Shown: one piece after another, positions 1 through 9,100 of the stretch
How the letters are laid out: each line of letters opens with the position of its first letter
How positions within the stretch are numbered: the stretch's first letter is position 1
Assembly: GCA_036897625.1 (NCBI GenBank)
Contig: JAYMTA010000544.1
Location: 1-27,129 of the forward strand
Reading direction: 5' to 3'
Origin: Pelargonium cotyledonis
Taxonomy: Eukaryota; Streptophyta; Magnoliopsida; Geraniales; Geraniaceae
Length of the DNA stretch: 27,129 nucleotides
Notes under the pieces: generated by a model
Databases searched by the model: none
What the model saw: the letters and a program-made list of their open reading frames with translations, nothing else
What the model was told of the DNA's origin: nothing
Translations under genes and position numbers: made by a program

Positions 1-157
1 ATGAGTAATATTTTAATTGTATTTTAATGTGTAATTATTTAATATTCACAAAAAAATCATAGTGTAATAATTAAAGGTGGTGTGGACCCATGTTATTACA
101 CTCTCATGGGTCCAAGACATTACACTTTAAGAGTGTAATTCATTGGAGATGCCCTAA
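1..157. mobile_element. Right end of a MITE, cut by the window edge
   Basis: The stretch ends at 141-157 with CATTGGAGATGCCCTAA. Its complement, TTAGGGCATCTCCAATG, resembles the 'GGGCATCTCCAATG' terminus I remember as common among plant MITEs; this is memory, not a search. Inside are strong inverted repeats: TGGACCCATG (83-92) with CATGGGTCCA (105-114), and ATTACACT (119-126) with AGTGTAAT (132-139). Both 8-mers recur at 95-102 and 61-68. The other terminus should lie left of base 1. No coding capacity is visible. The superfamily is not settled. Confidence 0.5.
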
Positions 158-584
158 TTGTAAAGACTACTTTGACCCTTAAACTCAAATCAAGGACCTC
201 ATAACTGTATTAAAGTTGAAGTACTGAATTAGTGATATTTGAAAGTTTTAGAACTTAAATGACCTTTAATCTAATAAAGAAAGTTTTCTTTTCATGCTAT
301 ACGGACCAAAAGAGGAGAGAATGTGGACGTTTGTGTGAGATCTCACATATTAGTTTGGTTACCCCATCAAAATTTTGACGTGCTCTAAGAAATAAATACA
401 ATAATTTATTTAAGTTATTTGTGGTTGATGGAAACTTGAATATCCGTTTGTTCTTCTCTTTGACAGCAACCTCTGGATTTGGTTTCGTCTTTAACTGACT
501 CTACTCCCTTCTTCCTCACCAAAATATGGTGAAGACAAGATATCATGATGATAATGACTAAATTTGGGTATATAGAGGTACAAG
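158..584. other. Intergenic stretch without recognisable gene
   Basis: AT-rich sequence between the MITE end and the LINE poly(A). Reading frames here are short and cross the LINE tail. I see no domain, RNA gene or clear repeat. The bases just left of 585 are the expected 3' flank of the LINE insertion. Confidence 0.5.
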
Positions 585-2155
585 TTTTTTTTTTTTTTTG
601 AGCGAACAAGAAACCAGCTTTCATTAACAATAATCAAAATTCAGATACAACCAATAATCTGGCATACCCAAACCCAGCCCAGACATGGACATAAAACAGA
701 AGAAAACTCAAGCGCTACATCGTTGATCTAAAAACCCATGGAGACTCAATCATTCTCTATCCAAAAACCTCACAACATAACTAAAAACATACAAAAGAAG
801 AGCTTTTTTGGATTAGCAGCCTCAATATTGGCATCCCAGGTCCTAACACGGGACTTGATATATCAAGATCCGAAGAAAATCCCCACACCTTATTGGAAAA
901 ACTTAAAAAGCATAAATGAAATTACCCCAACCATGAGAGCCTAACTCGAACCCTTACTCTACCCAACAGTGGACCACTGTCCTTACTGCCACCCAAAACC
1001 TAAAGCCTTATTCGTCCAAGCAGACCCTGTTTTCTTGGTCCGTCATTATCTCCTCCAGCACACATCGAGATCCATTCGTTGTCCTTCTTCGCTTTCCATC
1101 AACCAGTATTGTGCCACTCTTCGCCTCCTCCTCTCCCAACAGCTCATCAGTAATTGTCGATCCCGACTCCATAGTTGTCACCGGTCCTCCCAACTCTTCT
1201 TCCCCTTTCAACCATCGTGCCCCTATGTTCCCTCCTGATTTTCTTCCCGACACCCTCATCCATAACCCATATGCCCTTGCAGCCCCAACCTCCGGATGTT
1301 TCACAAGTTCCTTACAATGAAGATCTCCATGACCTATTAAGCCACAGTAAAAACAAAAATGCGGGAACTTTTCATACTTAAAACAACCCAGGACCACATA
1401 CCTCCCACCAGCTTCACTCTCCAGCGCCTCTTAATTGGAGCCCGTACATCTATCATGACTCTTATACGAATATAAGATATCTTGTTCCTTGTGAAGCTAC
1501 CCGAATCCATATCCAAAAAAGGAAAATATAGTCGCCAATGCTATGAAAAACCATCTTTGTGCGAAAACCATCTACCCAACTCAAACAGTTCCACTTTCGT
1601 TGGAATCTCTCCCGGACTCAGCACCTTGCACAAAAACGCGTGGTGATTAAACGTTCACAGACCCCCATCCACTACCCTCTTTGCATCCATCTCATGGTAA
1701 AACTGAAAGATGAAACATTGTGCCATTTGGCTCATTCGATCATCCACAACCTCTATCGCTCGCATTTGGGCCACTAGCTTCCAAATCGACGCCATCAAGT
1801 TCTACATCGCATCAAAGTTAATCACCACTTGAGTCAAAAAGCGGTCGACCACCCTCCATTTGCGGATGTCGTCTGGTTCCTTAGCATCATTCGTAACATT
1901 AACCTTTATGTCCCCTCGTCCTCACCTTCGATGGCCAGCAGGTCTATTGCGTCCTCTAAGCATCCAATCATCACAAGACCAACTCTACTTCACGGCCCAG
2001 CGAAAATCGTCGTTTCCTCTTTCGATAAACACACTCACGAACCAAGACAATCCCTGCTCCGTTCTGCTTTGCCTACCGATCGACGTCCTCGCTCGAATCA
2101 CCGCTACTAGATCTCACACGCCGCCGCAAACTGCACCTTTAACGCAAAAATCCTA
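585..2155 (-). mobile_element. Degenerate LINE (plant L1 type) with ORF1 but no ORF2
   Basis: On the minus strand this stretch runs from a GC-richer leader (about 2155-1972), through a broken ORF1 (about 1971-1008), to a 3' tail ending AATGAAAGCTGGTTTCTTG and a run of 15 A (T 585-599 on the plus strand). That is the layout of a plant non-LTR retrotransposon. No reverse transcriptase or endonuclease sequence lies between ORF1 and the poly(A). The element therefore keeps both ends but lacks ORF2, unlike the usual 5' truncation. I found no convincing target-site duplication, which suits an old copy. The 5' limit is approximate. Confidence 0.7.
1008..1971 (-). pseudogene. LINE ORF1 relic (DUF4283-like plus CCHC zinc knuckle)
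   Basis: This is the decayed nucleic-acid-binding ORF1 protein of the LINE. Reading 1971 to 1008 on the minus strand across frames gives an N-terminal piece beginning MIGCLEDAIDLL, then VDRFLTQVVINFDAM, a stop, and MASIWKLVAQMR. Next come FIFQFYHEMDAKRVVDGGL and another stop, then YIRIRVMIDVRAPIKRRW, as in the DUF4283 region of plant ORF1 proteins. After a frame change it reads KYEKFPHFCFYCGLIGHGDL followed by HC. That is a CX2CX4HX4C zinc knuckle followed by YGLWMRVSGR. At least two in-frame stops and one frameshift make it non-functional. The family call rests on remembered plant LINE ORF1 proteins. Confidence 0.75.
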
Positions 2156-2744
2156 AAAGACTCATTTCTTACAAGAGCTGACCGACCACTTTTTCATTTT
2201 CCGAGTTCATCCGGTTTTTTTTTTTTGTGCTCAATATTTCATTCAAGTAGAGCTATAAGATTTTTGACTTTTCTCTTCAGATCGATTTTTGTTGTTAAGA
2301 TTTTTTCAAATTTGGGTAATTTTGAATTTTCCTCAATGTAAATTTTTGGTTCATATTTGAATGGAATAAATTTGTTGGTTACTTCATTATGTATTTTAAT
2401 TTTAATTTTCATAGAAATTTTAGATTCCGACAACTATAATTTGCATTTGGTCACCAGGATTTTCAAACATTGCAAAAGAATATGAGTGATAGAGACTGTT
2501 AAATTGAAAAAAAAAAAAGAAATAATAAAAGCAAAGAAATAATAAATAAACCAAGAGACTATTATCAAATTTAAGGAATTTTTTTTTTTAAAAAAGCCAG
2601 AGAAATGCTTTTATTTAAAGCACCAAGCAAAGTTAGGTCATAAATCTCACTAGGAGAATGTACCATTATTACATAATAAACAACATTTTAGAAATAAACA
2701 GAAACAATCATCATGAATCTTCTATCTCAATAAATATGAGATGA
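2156..2744. other. AT-rich spacer with a possible second retroposon tail
   Basis: At 2215-2226 there is a T12 run followed by GTGCTCAATATTTCATTC. On the minus strand this reads GAATGAAATATTGAGCAC then poly(A), like the 3' end of another LINE copy. The rest is very AT-rich. A lysine-rich frame at 2239-2433 (minus) follows base composition and is not a credible gene. AATAAA on the minus strand near 2614-2609 could serve the frame at 2745-2939. Confidence 0.35.
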
Positions 2745-2939
2745 TCAATTGTTCGTAAAAAACGACAATATAAGATAGACCCCAACCAAGACTGTCGGGG
2801 CGATGAGAATGGTGAAAACAGATGGTGTTGTCAAAGGTCCCATCGCTAATGGCATGAGAAACAGCACAACTGCGACCATGATGATGGCCAAGATCGAACC
2901 TATTCCAGAAGTTGATGTGATCCATGATGCTTGAAAGGT
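2745..2939 (-). CDS. Two-helix hydrophobic reading frame, 5' end missing
   Basis: The frame gives 64 residues ending in TGA. It opens TFQASWITSTSGIGS and has two hydrophobic segments, about residues 14-35 (SGIGSILAIIMVAVVLFLMP) and 41-61 (VFTILIAPTVLVGVYLILSF). A Met-Gly-Pro-Leu turn joins them and the tail is FTNN. That pattern suggests a small integral membrane protein. There is no in-frame ATG before the first helix and a TAG lies 21-23 nt upstream. If real, this is the last exon of a spliced gene (an AG acceptor sits just upstream, at AAACGAG) or a fragment of one. The competing ATG frame here (2722-2925) is a shadow without hydrophobic order. I do not recognise the family. Confidence 0.35.
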   Translation of the reverse strand, partial: TFQASWITSTSGIGSILAIIMVAVVLFLMPLAMGPLTTPSVFTILIAPTVLVGVYLILSFFTNN

Positions 2940-3073
2940 TCTCGTTTGAAAATTAAAAAACTAGTAAATATTAGTAGGTTCCAAGAAATTGAAAGTGTAG
3001 TGAGTAATAGATGCTTTAATTTCCGGACACAAGTTTAAGAATATTTCAATTAGTCAAAAACCAATACTAAGTT

Positions 3074-3090
3074 TGAACTAGATTTGACTT

Positions 3091-3091
<1 letters not shown>
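3074..3091. repeat. SINE target-site duplication, copy 1
   Basis: TGAACTAGATTTGACTTG here is identical to 3260-3277. The match continues into the T run, as expected when a poly(A) joins an A-rich target. Confidence 0.85.
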
Positions 3092-3133
<42 letters not shown>

Positions 3134-3259
3134 AGTTTGAGATACACAAAGGGGTTAGCTCTCCCCTATAACCCCACTCCAAATAACCCACCCCATACCG
3201 CATGCAGGGAGGCTCAAACCTGAGACCTCTAACAGAATCCGAAGCCCAACCTGCTTTGG
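3092..3259 (-). mobile_element. Young SINE with 41-nt poly(A) tail
   Basis: On the minus strand the body (3259-3133, 127 nt) starts CCAAAGCAGGTTGGGCTTCG and ends GTGTATCTCAAACTC, followed by 41 A (T 3092-3132). It is bounded by a perfect 18-bp target-site duplication. GGTTTGAGCC at 3220-3211 fits a Pol III B box (GGTTCGANNCC) with one change. No clear A box is seen, so the copy may be 5' truncated or have diverged. The long uninterrupted tail and perfect duplication point to recent insertion by LINE machinery. The SINE family was not identified. Confidence 0.8.
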
Positions 3260-3277
3260 TGAACTAGATTTGACTTG
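3260..3277. repeat. SINE target-site duplication, copy 2
   Basis: Identical 18 bp to 3074-3091, directly flanking the 5' end of the minus-strand SINE. Confidence 0.85.
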
Positions 3278-3603
3278 TTTTTTATTCTATAATTTTTTTT
3301 CTTCATAATAATGATATACAAGTAATATTATTTGTTCCAAAATTTTCAAAATATGTTGTACAAAAATAACGTGTCAATAGTTCAATACAAATATTTTATG
3401 GGTACAATTAGACTAATGAATCGTGCACTTCGAAGCACAAATTTAGGAAGAGGGTAGTTATGTAGTACTTTATAATACATGAAACATTTTAATTCATTTT
3501 TGTTTATTTTCATCAAATATAAATTAAAAAAATGGGGAAACATATATTTTTCCTAATTTATCCATAATGACGTATTCAAATAAAATACTATAAAAATAAA
3601 TAA
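3278..3603. other. Distal upstream region of the 3833-5214 gene
   Basis: Very AT-rich, with no reading frame of note and no repeat that I recognise. It joins the SINE insertion to the proximal promoter. Confidence 0.5.
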
Positions 3604-3614
3604 CCCAACGGCTA
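3604..3614 (+). promoter_or_regulatory. MSA element 1 (MYB3R site)
   Basis: CCCAACGGCTA matches the mitosis-specific activator consensus YCYAACGGYYA at every position. It lies about 75-85 bp before the TATA box. MSA elements bind three-repeat MYB proteins (MYB3R) and give G2/M expression in plants. Confidence 0.75.
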
Positions 3615-3645
3615 GTTTTTGCGAAATGTGTGTTGTGTGGCACGC

Positions 3646-3656
3646 TCTAACGGTCA
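3646..3656 (+). promoter_or_regulatory. MSA element 2 (MYB3R site)
   Basis: TCTAACGGTCA is a second perfect YCYAACGGYYA match, 42 bp downstream of the first and in the same orientation. Pairs of MSA sites close to the start are typical of B-type cyclin and other mitotic promoters. Confidence 0.75.
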
Positions 3657-3689
3657 TAATTTCTGTAAACGCCGTCACAAAATCCTCTC

Positions 3690-3696
3690 TATAAAA
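3690..3696 (+). promoter_or_regulatory. TATA box of the 3833-5214 gene
   Basis: TATAAAA sits 34-44 bp after the second MSA element. Transcription probably starts about 30 bp on, near 3720-3730, leaving a CT-rich 5' leader of about 105 nt before the ATG at 3833. Confidence 0.6.
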
Positions 3697-3832
3697 TCTT
3701 CGCTGTGTTGCCCCCACAACACACTTTCATTCTTCAGCTTTTTCGTTCAAATCGTCACTCTATCTCATTTTCCATTCTCTCAGATCTCAAAAGCTCTCAA
3801 ATTTTTCTTTCGATCCCTACCTTCCTTCTCTC

Positions 3833-5214
3833 ATGGAGACCCCATCGTCAACCGCAAGAAGAGTCACAAGGTCTCAGGCTATGGCTTCCATGAACAACAA
3901 CAACAACAACAACCTTCCAGTCTCAAGTGAGTGCTTCTCCGATTCCGATTCTTTATATTTTAATCATCAAAGATTGATGATATGCAATAGGGTTTTCGTG
4001 TTGGTCAATTTAATTTTCTGCAATCAAGTTTCTGGGTAATGATTTTTTTTCTTTAATTGGATTTAGGGTTCATAAATCCGAAATGGGTTCTGAAAAAATG
4101 CGATCTTTATGCTGGATTTGAAGGGTTTCTTATTGGGTTTTGTTGTATGGGTTAATTTTCAGGGAAGGTTGAGGAATCTGAGAAAAGCGTCTCGAAATCG
4201 AGACAGAGAAAGCAACAAGACCGGTCTGTGCTTATCGACATAACCAACGATTCTCCGATTGTCGGTCTGGCCAAGGGAAGCGTCGAGACTCCATCGTCGG
4301 CGATTGTGAAGCAGAGGAGTAGTCGAGCCAAGGGCACGCCTGGTTCCGGGGAGGCTCTGCTGAGGGGTCAGGTCAAGACTCTGTTGCAGAAGGTTGAAGA
4401 AGAGGCCGAGTTTTCGAAGCTTACTCTTGTTAGCCGCCCGTTTGTTCATCTTCAAGGATACGCCAATTCTCCGATGGGACTTCTGGCTCCAACTCCGGCC
4501 AACACACCGCAAATACCAGACCTCTCCGGCAGCAATAACGGCGTGGTTACAATTGCTTCCCCAGTTGTCGAGCAGTACTTGATTGCTCAGGTTTGGTTCT
4601 TTATCATTGATTGCCTGATGGGTTGTTGTTTCTTGTTCTGGATGATTGAAAATTTCCTTCCTTTTTCATTGAGACCAAAATTTGGAAGTTGAAGATTTCG
4701 AACAATATTTTCTGGGTAATATTAAAGTTATAATCTTGTTGCATTGCAGGTGGTGAATGACATATTTGAAGGAAAGAAGGTAGAGAGTAGCCTGGAGTCC
4801 CAGAAAAGCCTGATTACTCGGTCTCTGCTGCTGGATTTTTCAGAGAAATCCGAGAGCTGTGATGATTCGTCTGTGGTAACGGAGGAAGAAGCAGAATCAA
4901 AGATGAAGTCTGCAGAGGGTGATGAAGAAGAAGATGATGCTTCGGAGTGGTCGATTCAGGTGAATACGAGTAGCCATGGTGAAGACGAGGTTGATGGTGA
5001 GTTGGTTGATGCACTGTGTTTAGGGATAAACCAGATGAGCATGAATGAGAATGTGCCGAAGTTTGAGGGAAAGCACACTCGGTTTATGTACGACAGCGAT
5101 GACGAGCTGGTGGTAGCACCAGAAGAGGAAGGGGAAGGTGTTTTGAGGTTGAAGGGTCTGCCAACTCCGAAAGGGAAACACTTGCGGTTTCTGGATGAAG
5201 ATGAAGAAAACTGA
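3833..5214 (+). CDS. Plant-specific protein with destruction box, likely G2/M regulated
   Basis: Three exons, 3833-3926, 4163-4590 and 4750-5214, join in frame (phase 1, then phase 0; GT-AG introns) into 328 residues. The ATG is the first one after the TATA box. The N terminus is METPSSTARRVTRSQA followed by a run of seven Asn. Residues 52-60, RSVLIDITN, fit the classical destruction box RxxLxxIxN recognised by the anaphase-promoting complex. About nine Ser/Thr-Pro sites suggest CDK phosphorylation (NDSP, GTPG, NSPM, APTP, NTPQ, ASPV, PTPK and others). The C-terminal half is acidic and carries two GKHxRF motifs (281-286 and 316-321), each followed by an acidic cluster. There is no signal peptide or membrane segment, so it is probably nuclear. 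It resembles Arabidopsis proteins I recall being labelled 'chalcone-flavanone isomerase family'. I see no CHI fold and regard that label as unsafe. Molecular function unknown. Confidence 0.9.
3890..3911 (+). repeat. (AAC)n trinucleotide run coding for poly-Asn
   Basis: Seven uninterrupted AAC codons encode the Asn run near the N terminus of the 328-residue protein. The tract is likely to vary in length between individuals. Confidence 0.8.
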
Positions 5215-5219
5215 AGTTG

Positions 5220-5325
5220 ATTCTTGACAATCTGTGATTGGGGGGTTTCTTGTTTTTGAGGTTGTAGTGTTATTGGGTTGATTGTCATTCTTGACAATCT
5301 GTGATTGGGGGGTTTCTTGTTTTTG
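5220..5325 (+). repeat. 67-bp tandem duplication in the 3' UTR
   Basis: A 38-bp block starting TTCTTGACAATCTGTGATTG at 5221 is repeated exactly from 5288, a period of 67 bp. It lies just after the TGA at 5212-5214, inside the likely 3' UTR. Exact identity suggests a recent duplication. Confidence 0.85.
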
Positions 5326-5408
5326 TGATTTATTAGTATTGACAAAGATCAATTTTTAAGTTTCATTTTGTTTCTTTCTGTCAAAAATGCCGAGGTGATA
5401 TTGGAATC

Positions 5409-5414
5409 AATAAA
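5409..5414 (+). terminator. Polyadenylation signal of the 3833-5214 gene
   Basis: AATAAA lies 195 nt after the stop codon, and T-rich sequence follows at 5430-5445. It would give a 3' UTR of about 210-230 nt. Confidence 0.55.
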
Positions 5415-5797
5415 GCAAATTGGCTTCACTTCTTTTTGTCTGATTAATACTAGCTTTGGTCCCCACAACTTGTCCATTTTACTTACTTTTTTAGTTAAAG
5501 AAAGAAACTTACATTTTGAGTGTTGGTTTTACGATTAAAAACTCGCACAACTTCTTAGCCCAACATTGCCTTGCAATGTTTCTCCAAACTAAAGTTGATA
5601 GGATTCGGCAAGCTCCTGCCAAAACCCGTAAAACCATTACTATTTCATACAAAAAATAATGGTTACATCACTAAACAAGATATGCTCTGAAATAAATAAC
5701 TATAGGTACGAGGAAAAATACGAGTAAAGTTCTTGAAGATGGTTCCTACGAAAAGAACCAACATGCATATGCACACATGAAATGCAAACTTTGCCTC
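5415..5797. other. Spacer between two convergent genes
   Basis: AT-rich sequence between the likely 3' ends of the plus-strand gene and TRA1. No reading frame, RNA gene or repeat was recognised. Confidence 0.5.
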
Positions 5798-5803
5798 TTT
5801 ATT
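5798..5803 (-). terminator. Candidate polyadenylation signal of TRA1
   Basis: AATAAA on the minus strand lies about 180 nt past the TRA1 stop codon. It is the nearest canonical signal I see downstream. Plant signals are loose, so other sites may be used. Confidence 0.4.
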
Positions 5804-5980
5804 TCTATGAAAGAAGGGAAACATGGGGAGAAATGACAAGATATTAATTATAAATTTGTTTACAATCATCTAAATGCATTTACACAATGCAATCATCAAA
5901 GTAGATTTAGCAGGCGTGATAATAATTACAGTTAATTAGTGTCAACTAACAAGATACAGTCAGTCTCCATTTCTTCCTCC

Positions 5981-6100
5981 TCAAAACCAGGGGTGCCATG
6001 TTGGATCCATCATGCATAAATTCCTAGGCGTCAAGGCTGCCTCAACCAATTCTGTGACACCCCTTTGAACTGATTGCGGTTGGTCCGTGGCATTTTCTTC
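5981..6100 (-). other. TRA1: FATC-encoding last exon of TRA1
   Basis: The last exon encodes 39 residues from EENATDQ to LCMMDPTWHPWF and then TGA. An aromatic C-terminal residue after a Trp-rich end is the mark of the FATC domain, which packs against the kinase-like core in PIKK proteins. The preceding exon ends in GAAGAG, so the junction reads SEEEENAT. Confidence 0.9.
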
Positions 6101-9100
6101 CTGCCAAGAGAGCAAATGAACCATCAACAATACGATCCCAGACAAAACTGTAAGCGGCATGCACGAAATAACCAAAATCCACCGACACAAGTTACAGTAT
6201 AAAAAAGAGCCAGAGATAAAATCCCGCAAATTGCAAATAAGCTTATCTTTAAAACAAAAACTGTTTACATTTAAGAGCTAATCCATTACCCCAAATGAGC
6301 TCTGCATAAGGTACCGGATATGGATTACAATTGCAAATTATCCACTAAAGAAGGTTCATAATCTCAGCTCTGCTTGCTTGCTTGGAAACTAATTTCCATA
6401 ATTTCAACCATCCTCCATTGGAGGTTGTTACAATTTTAAATGTAATGGATCTTCACTAACATAAAGAGTATTACCCACCCTTTGACCCCCAAAAAAATGA
6501 CATGCACATAACCAACCCATGAACAAAATCTAATATAAAATTATCTGCCTTTCAATTCTTAAATCTTAAGCTAAATAGAACAGCTAAACTTAATATGACC
6601 ATTACTATGTATGCATCTACAGGGAAATATTGCTGAGGAAAAGAGAAAAGTGCAAAACTGACGGCTAACCTCTTCAGAGAAGAACTGTGGGGCTATTCCA
6701 TTGATCCGCCCAATGACATGCTCAACATTGGTAGTGACCTTAAGCTTGAAGTCTGAGGGATTCAAGCTACTTCCACCAGCAACAGGGGCCAGAGGCATCC
6801 CCAGCGGTCTCCTCCAAGACCAGGACAAGAGCTCATCACGGAAAAACATGGCTAATTGATGCCATAAATGTTGGGTTTGCTGTGATACAAAAGTTGGACA
6901 AAAGTCATCATTATTTATGCATATTGGTTAATCAAATGATCATTCTGAAACATTCCAATTAAAGAAACTTACTTTAGGTGAAACAACAGCCTGTGCAGCA
7001 GCACCCATTGCAGACACAATAAGCCCTTCCACTCCAAAATGGGAGAAAAATGCTTGCATGTTTCTGGTCAAACGGAAAGGAACTGGTTCATTGAACTCTA
7101 TCATTCCATTTGCATCATAAGCTGGATGAAAATCTGTCTGAAATATTTTCCCCGTGTTCTTGGCAAATAAAATTTTATTAGGGGACCTTCCTCCAATCTG
7201 TAGCATGAAAGACATGAAACTTGACAGTGCCAACTGGATAGCAAATTGTTTTTTGAAAGCCCACATATGATTGCCACTCAGAAGAGTCTTATACATGTGC
7301 TGGGACAATATGCTGTCAGTAACAACAGATTTGGTAATGTCATTATAAGCTTGAAGACGTAGATCAACAACAGCTTCAGGAGAGATTTGTCCAGAAATAG
7401 CTTGATTCAACTGCTCCTTAAAAAAGGTAATGGGTAGATCTGCCTCTCGGCCATTTCTTGCACAGTGGTTCTCATACACCTCGAGGAAGGTGCTGTACAT
7501 TAAATCGTCTTCAACCATGCGGACCTGTGTTCAATCAGCAGTAGGGCATATTATAGAAATGTTCTTACAAACAGCCATAGATTTTGTAAGTACAGATTCT
7601 TCAAAGATCACCACTTGGGTGGTTTTAGTAAAGTATATAGATGTCTAAAAAGCATGTACAAAGGCACATAATTCTTGGTGGAACAAACAGGACAGACCAC
7701 ACTGCAAGTGTATCAAATGATAAAAATCAAGAGAATGAAACTTGTTCGAGATAGAGGTCATCACCTGGGACCAAACAGGAATTATAATTGGTGTGTGAAT
7801 GCATATGTGGCGGCGTCTTGATTCCTTGTGCTTATCAAACATTTGGTTCATCACACGAAAAAGCTGTAGTATCCGTTCATCACTTCTAGCATTGGGTGTC
7901 AATGATGTCTGTACAATGAAGTGCCGTTGAGAGCCATCAGAACCGATTAAAGTTAATCGACGGAAACTGCTTCCATGCCTTCTCACAATGGGAATATCAG
8001 CTCCAACCCTGTCCAACTTCACTGTATGATCAGGTGCAATTTCCTGCAAGGTTTAGTAATGTGTTTTTATAAGTACAGCAGAATACTCTAAAAAACTATA
8101 GATACCAAAATTTAATTTTAAGCTGGCTTAAGAAATAAAAGGGAGTATGAGCATGATCTAACAAAATACTGAGATCTAGTTAACAGCAGTTGACCTGATC
8201 ACTAAAATACTGTCCTGGAACCTCCACATCAACAACATGGAAGTCACGTAACACCTTGCTTTCCTCTTCTAACTTCAGTACAGCAGGAAATCTGTCTTCA
8301 ACATTGCTCTGCAGAACATTTTTCCAATGCTTCAATCTCTCAGTCAACTCAGAAAGGGTGGCTGGGAAAGTAGTAGTGCTCTCAGGATCAAGATCACGCT
8401 CAAAATCCTGCTTGTATTCTCTCACAAAATCAACATGCTTGTTGACAGCATCTGCCGAGAAGCAAGCTCGGCAAACACCAGAGAGCTCCTTCTTGAGAGA
8501 TTGAGGCACCTCTGCTGTAGTGGCAGTTGGGTACTTGTAACAGCGGTGGAGAAGAGCATTAACCACAGCAAGAAGTCTCTCCTCTGGAAGAGTTACAAAC
8601 CGTGAACCAATATCTGTGAGCAAGATCTGAAGAAATAAATAATAAAAAAGAATTAGAGAAATGCCATCTAGTAGAGAACTCGACACACCAGAGGACAAGA
8701 CACACAGTAATCCTTTTTCCTCTAGATATCAAGAATTTCCTTCTCCATCACAAACTTTTGGATCTAAAGCTCAAGGGAATGACGTGAAGAGAAACTTGTT
8801 TAACTTTAAGTCAATAATAAGCCCACCACCCTAACCCACGAACCCACCCAAAAAAAGCGAGAGAGAGAGAGAGACATACAACATCCACAAGTTAGTAGAA
8901 CTAAGAAATACAAGTGACAAAGAAATTGTCACTACATAATGCAACAGATATGCAATGATAAAATAACAACGCTTGCACCACCTCAAGTTCACTGGCCAAA
9001 TTAGTATGCTTGCTCCTAAGAGCCTCCATAATATCCTTGGCAGCATCAAAAGCACTGGCAGCAGAAGCTGCAAGACCCAAAGCACCAGTTCGTCTTAACG

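Noticed and set aside
585-2180. Target-site duplication for the LINE
   Set aside because: Only TACAAG is shared between the left flank (579-584) and the right side (about 2170-2175); six bases are too few to claim.
3833-5214. Chalcone-flavanone isomerase
   Set aside because: The label is one I recall being attached to related plant proteins. The sequence is Asn-, Ser/Thr-Pro- and acid-rich with no CHI-like fold or active-site pattern that I can see.
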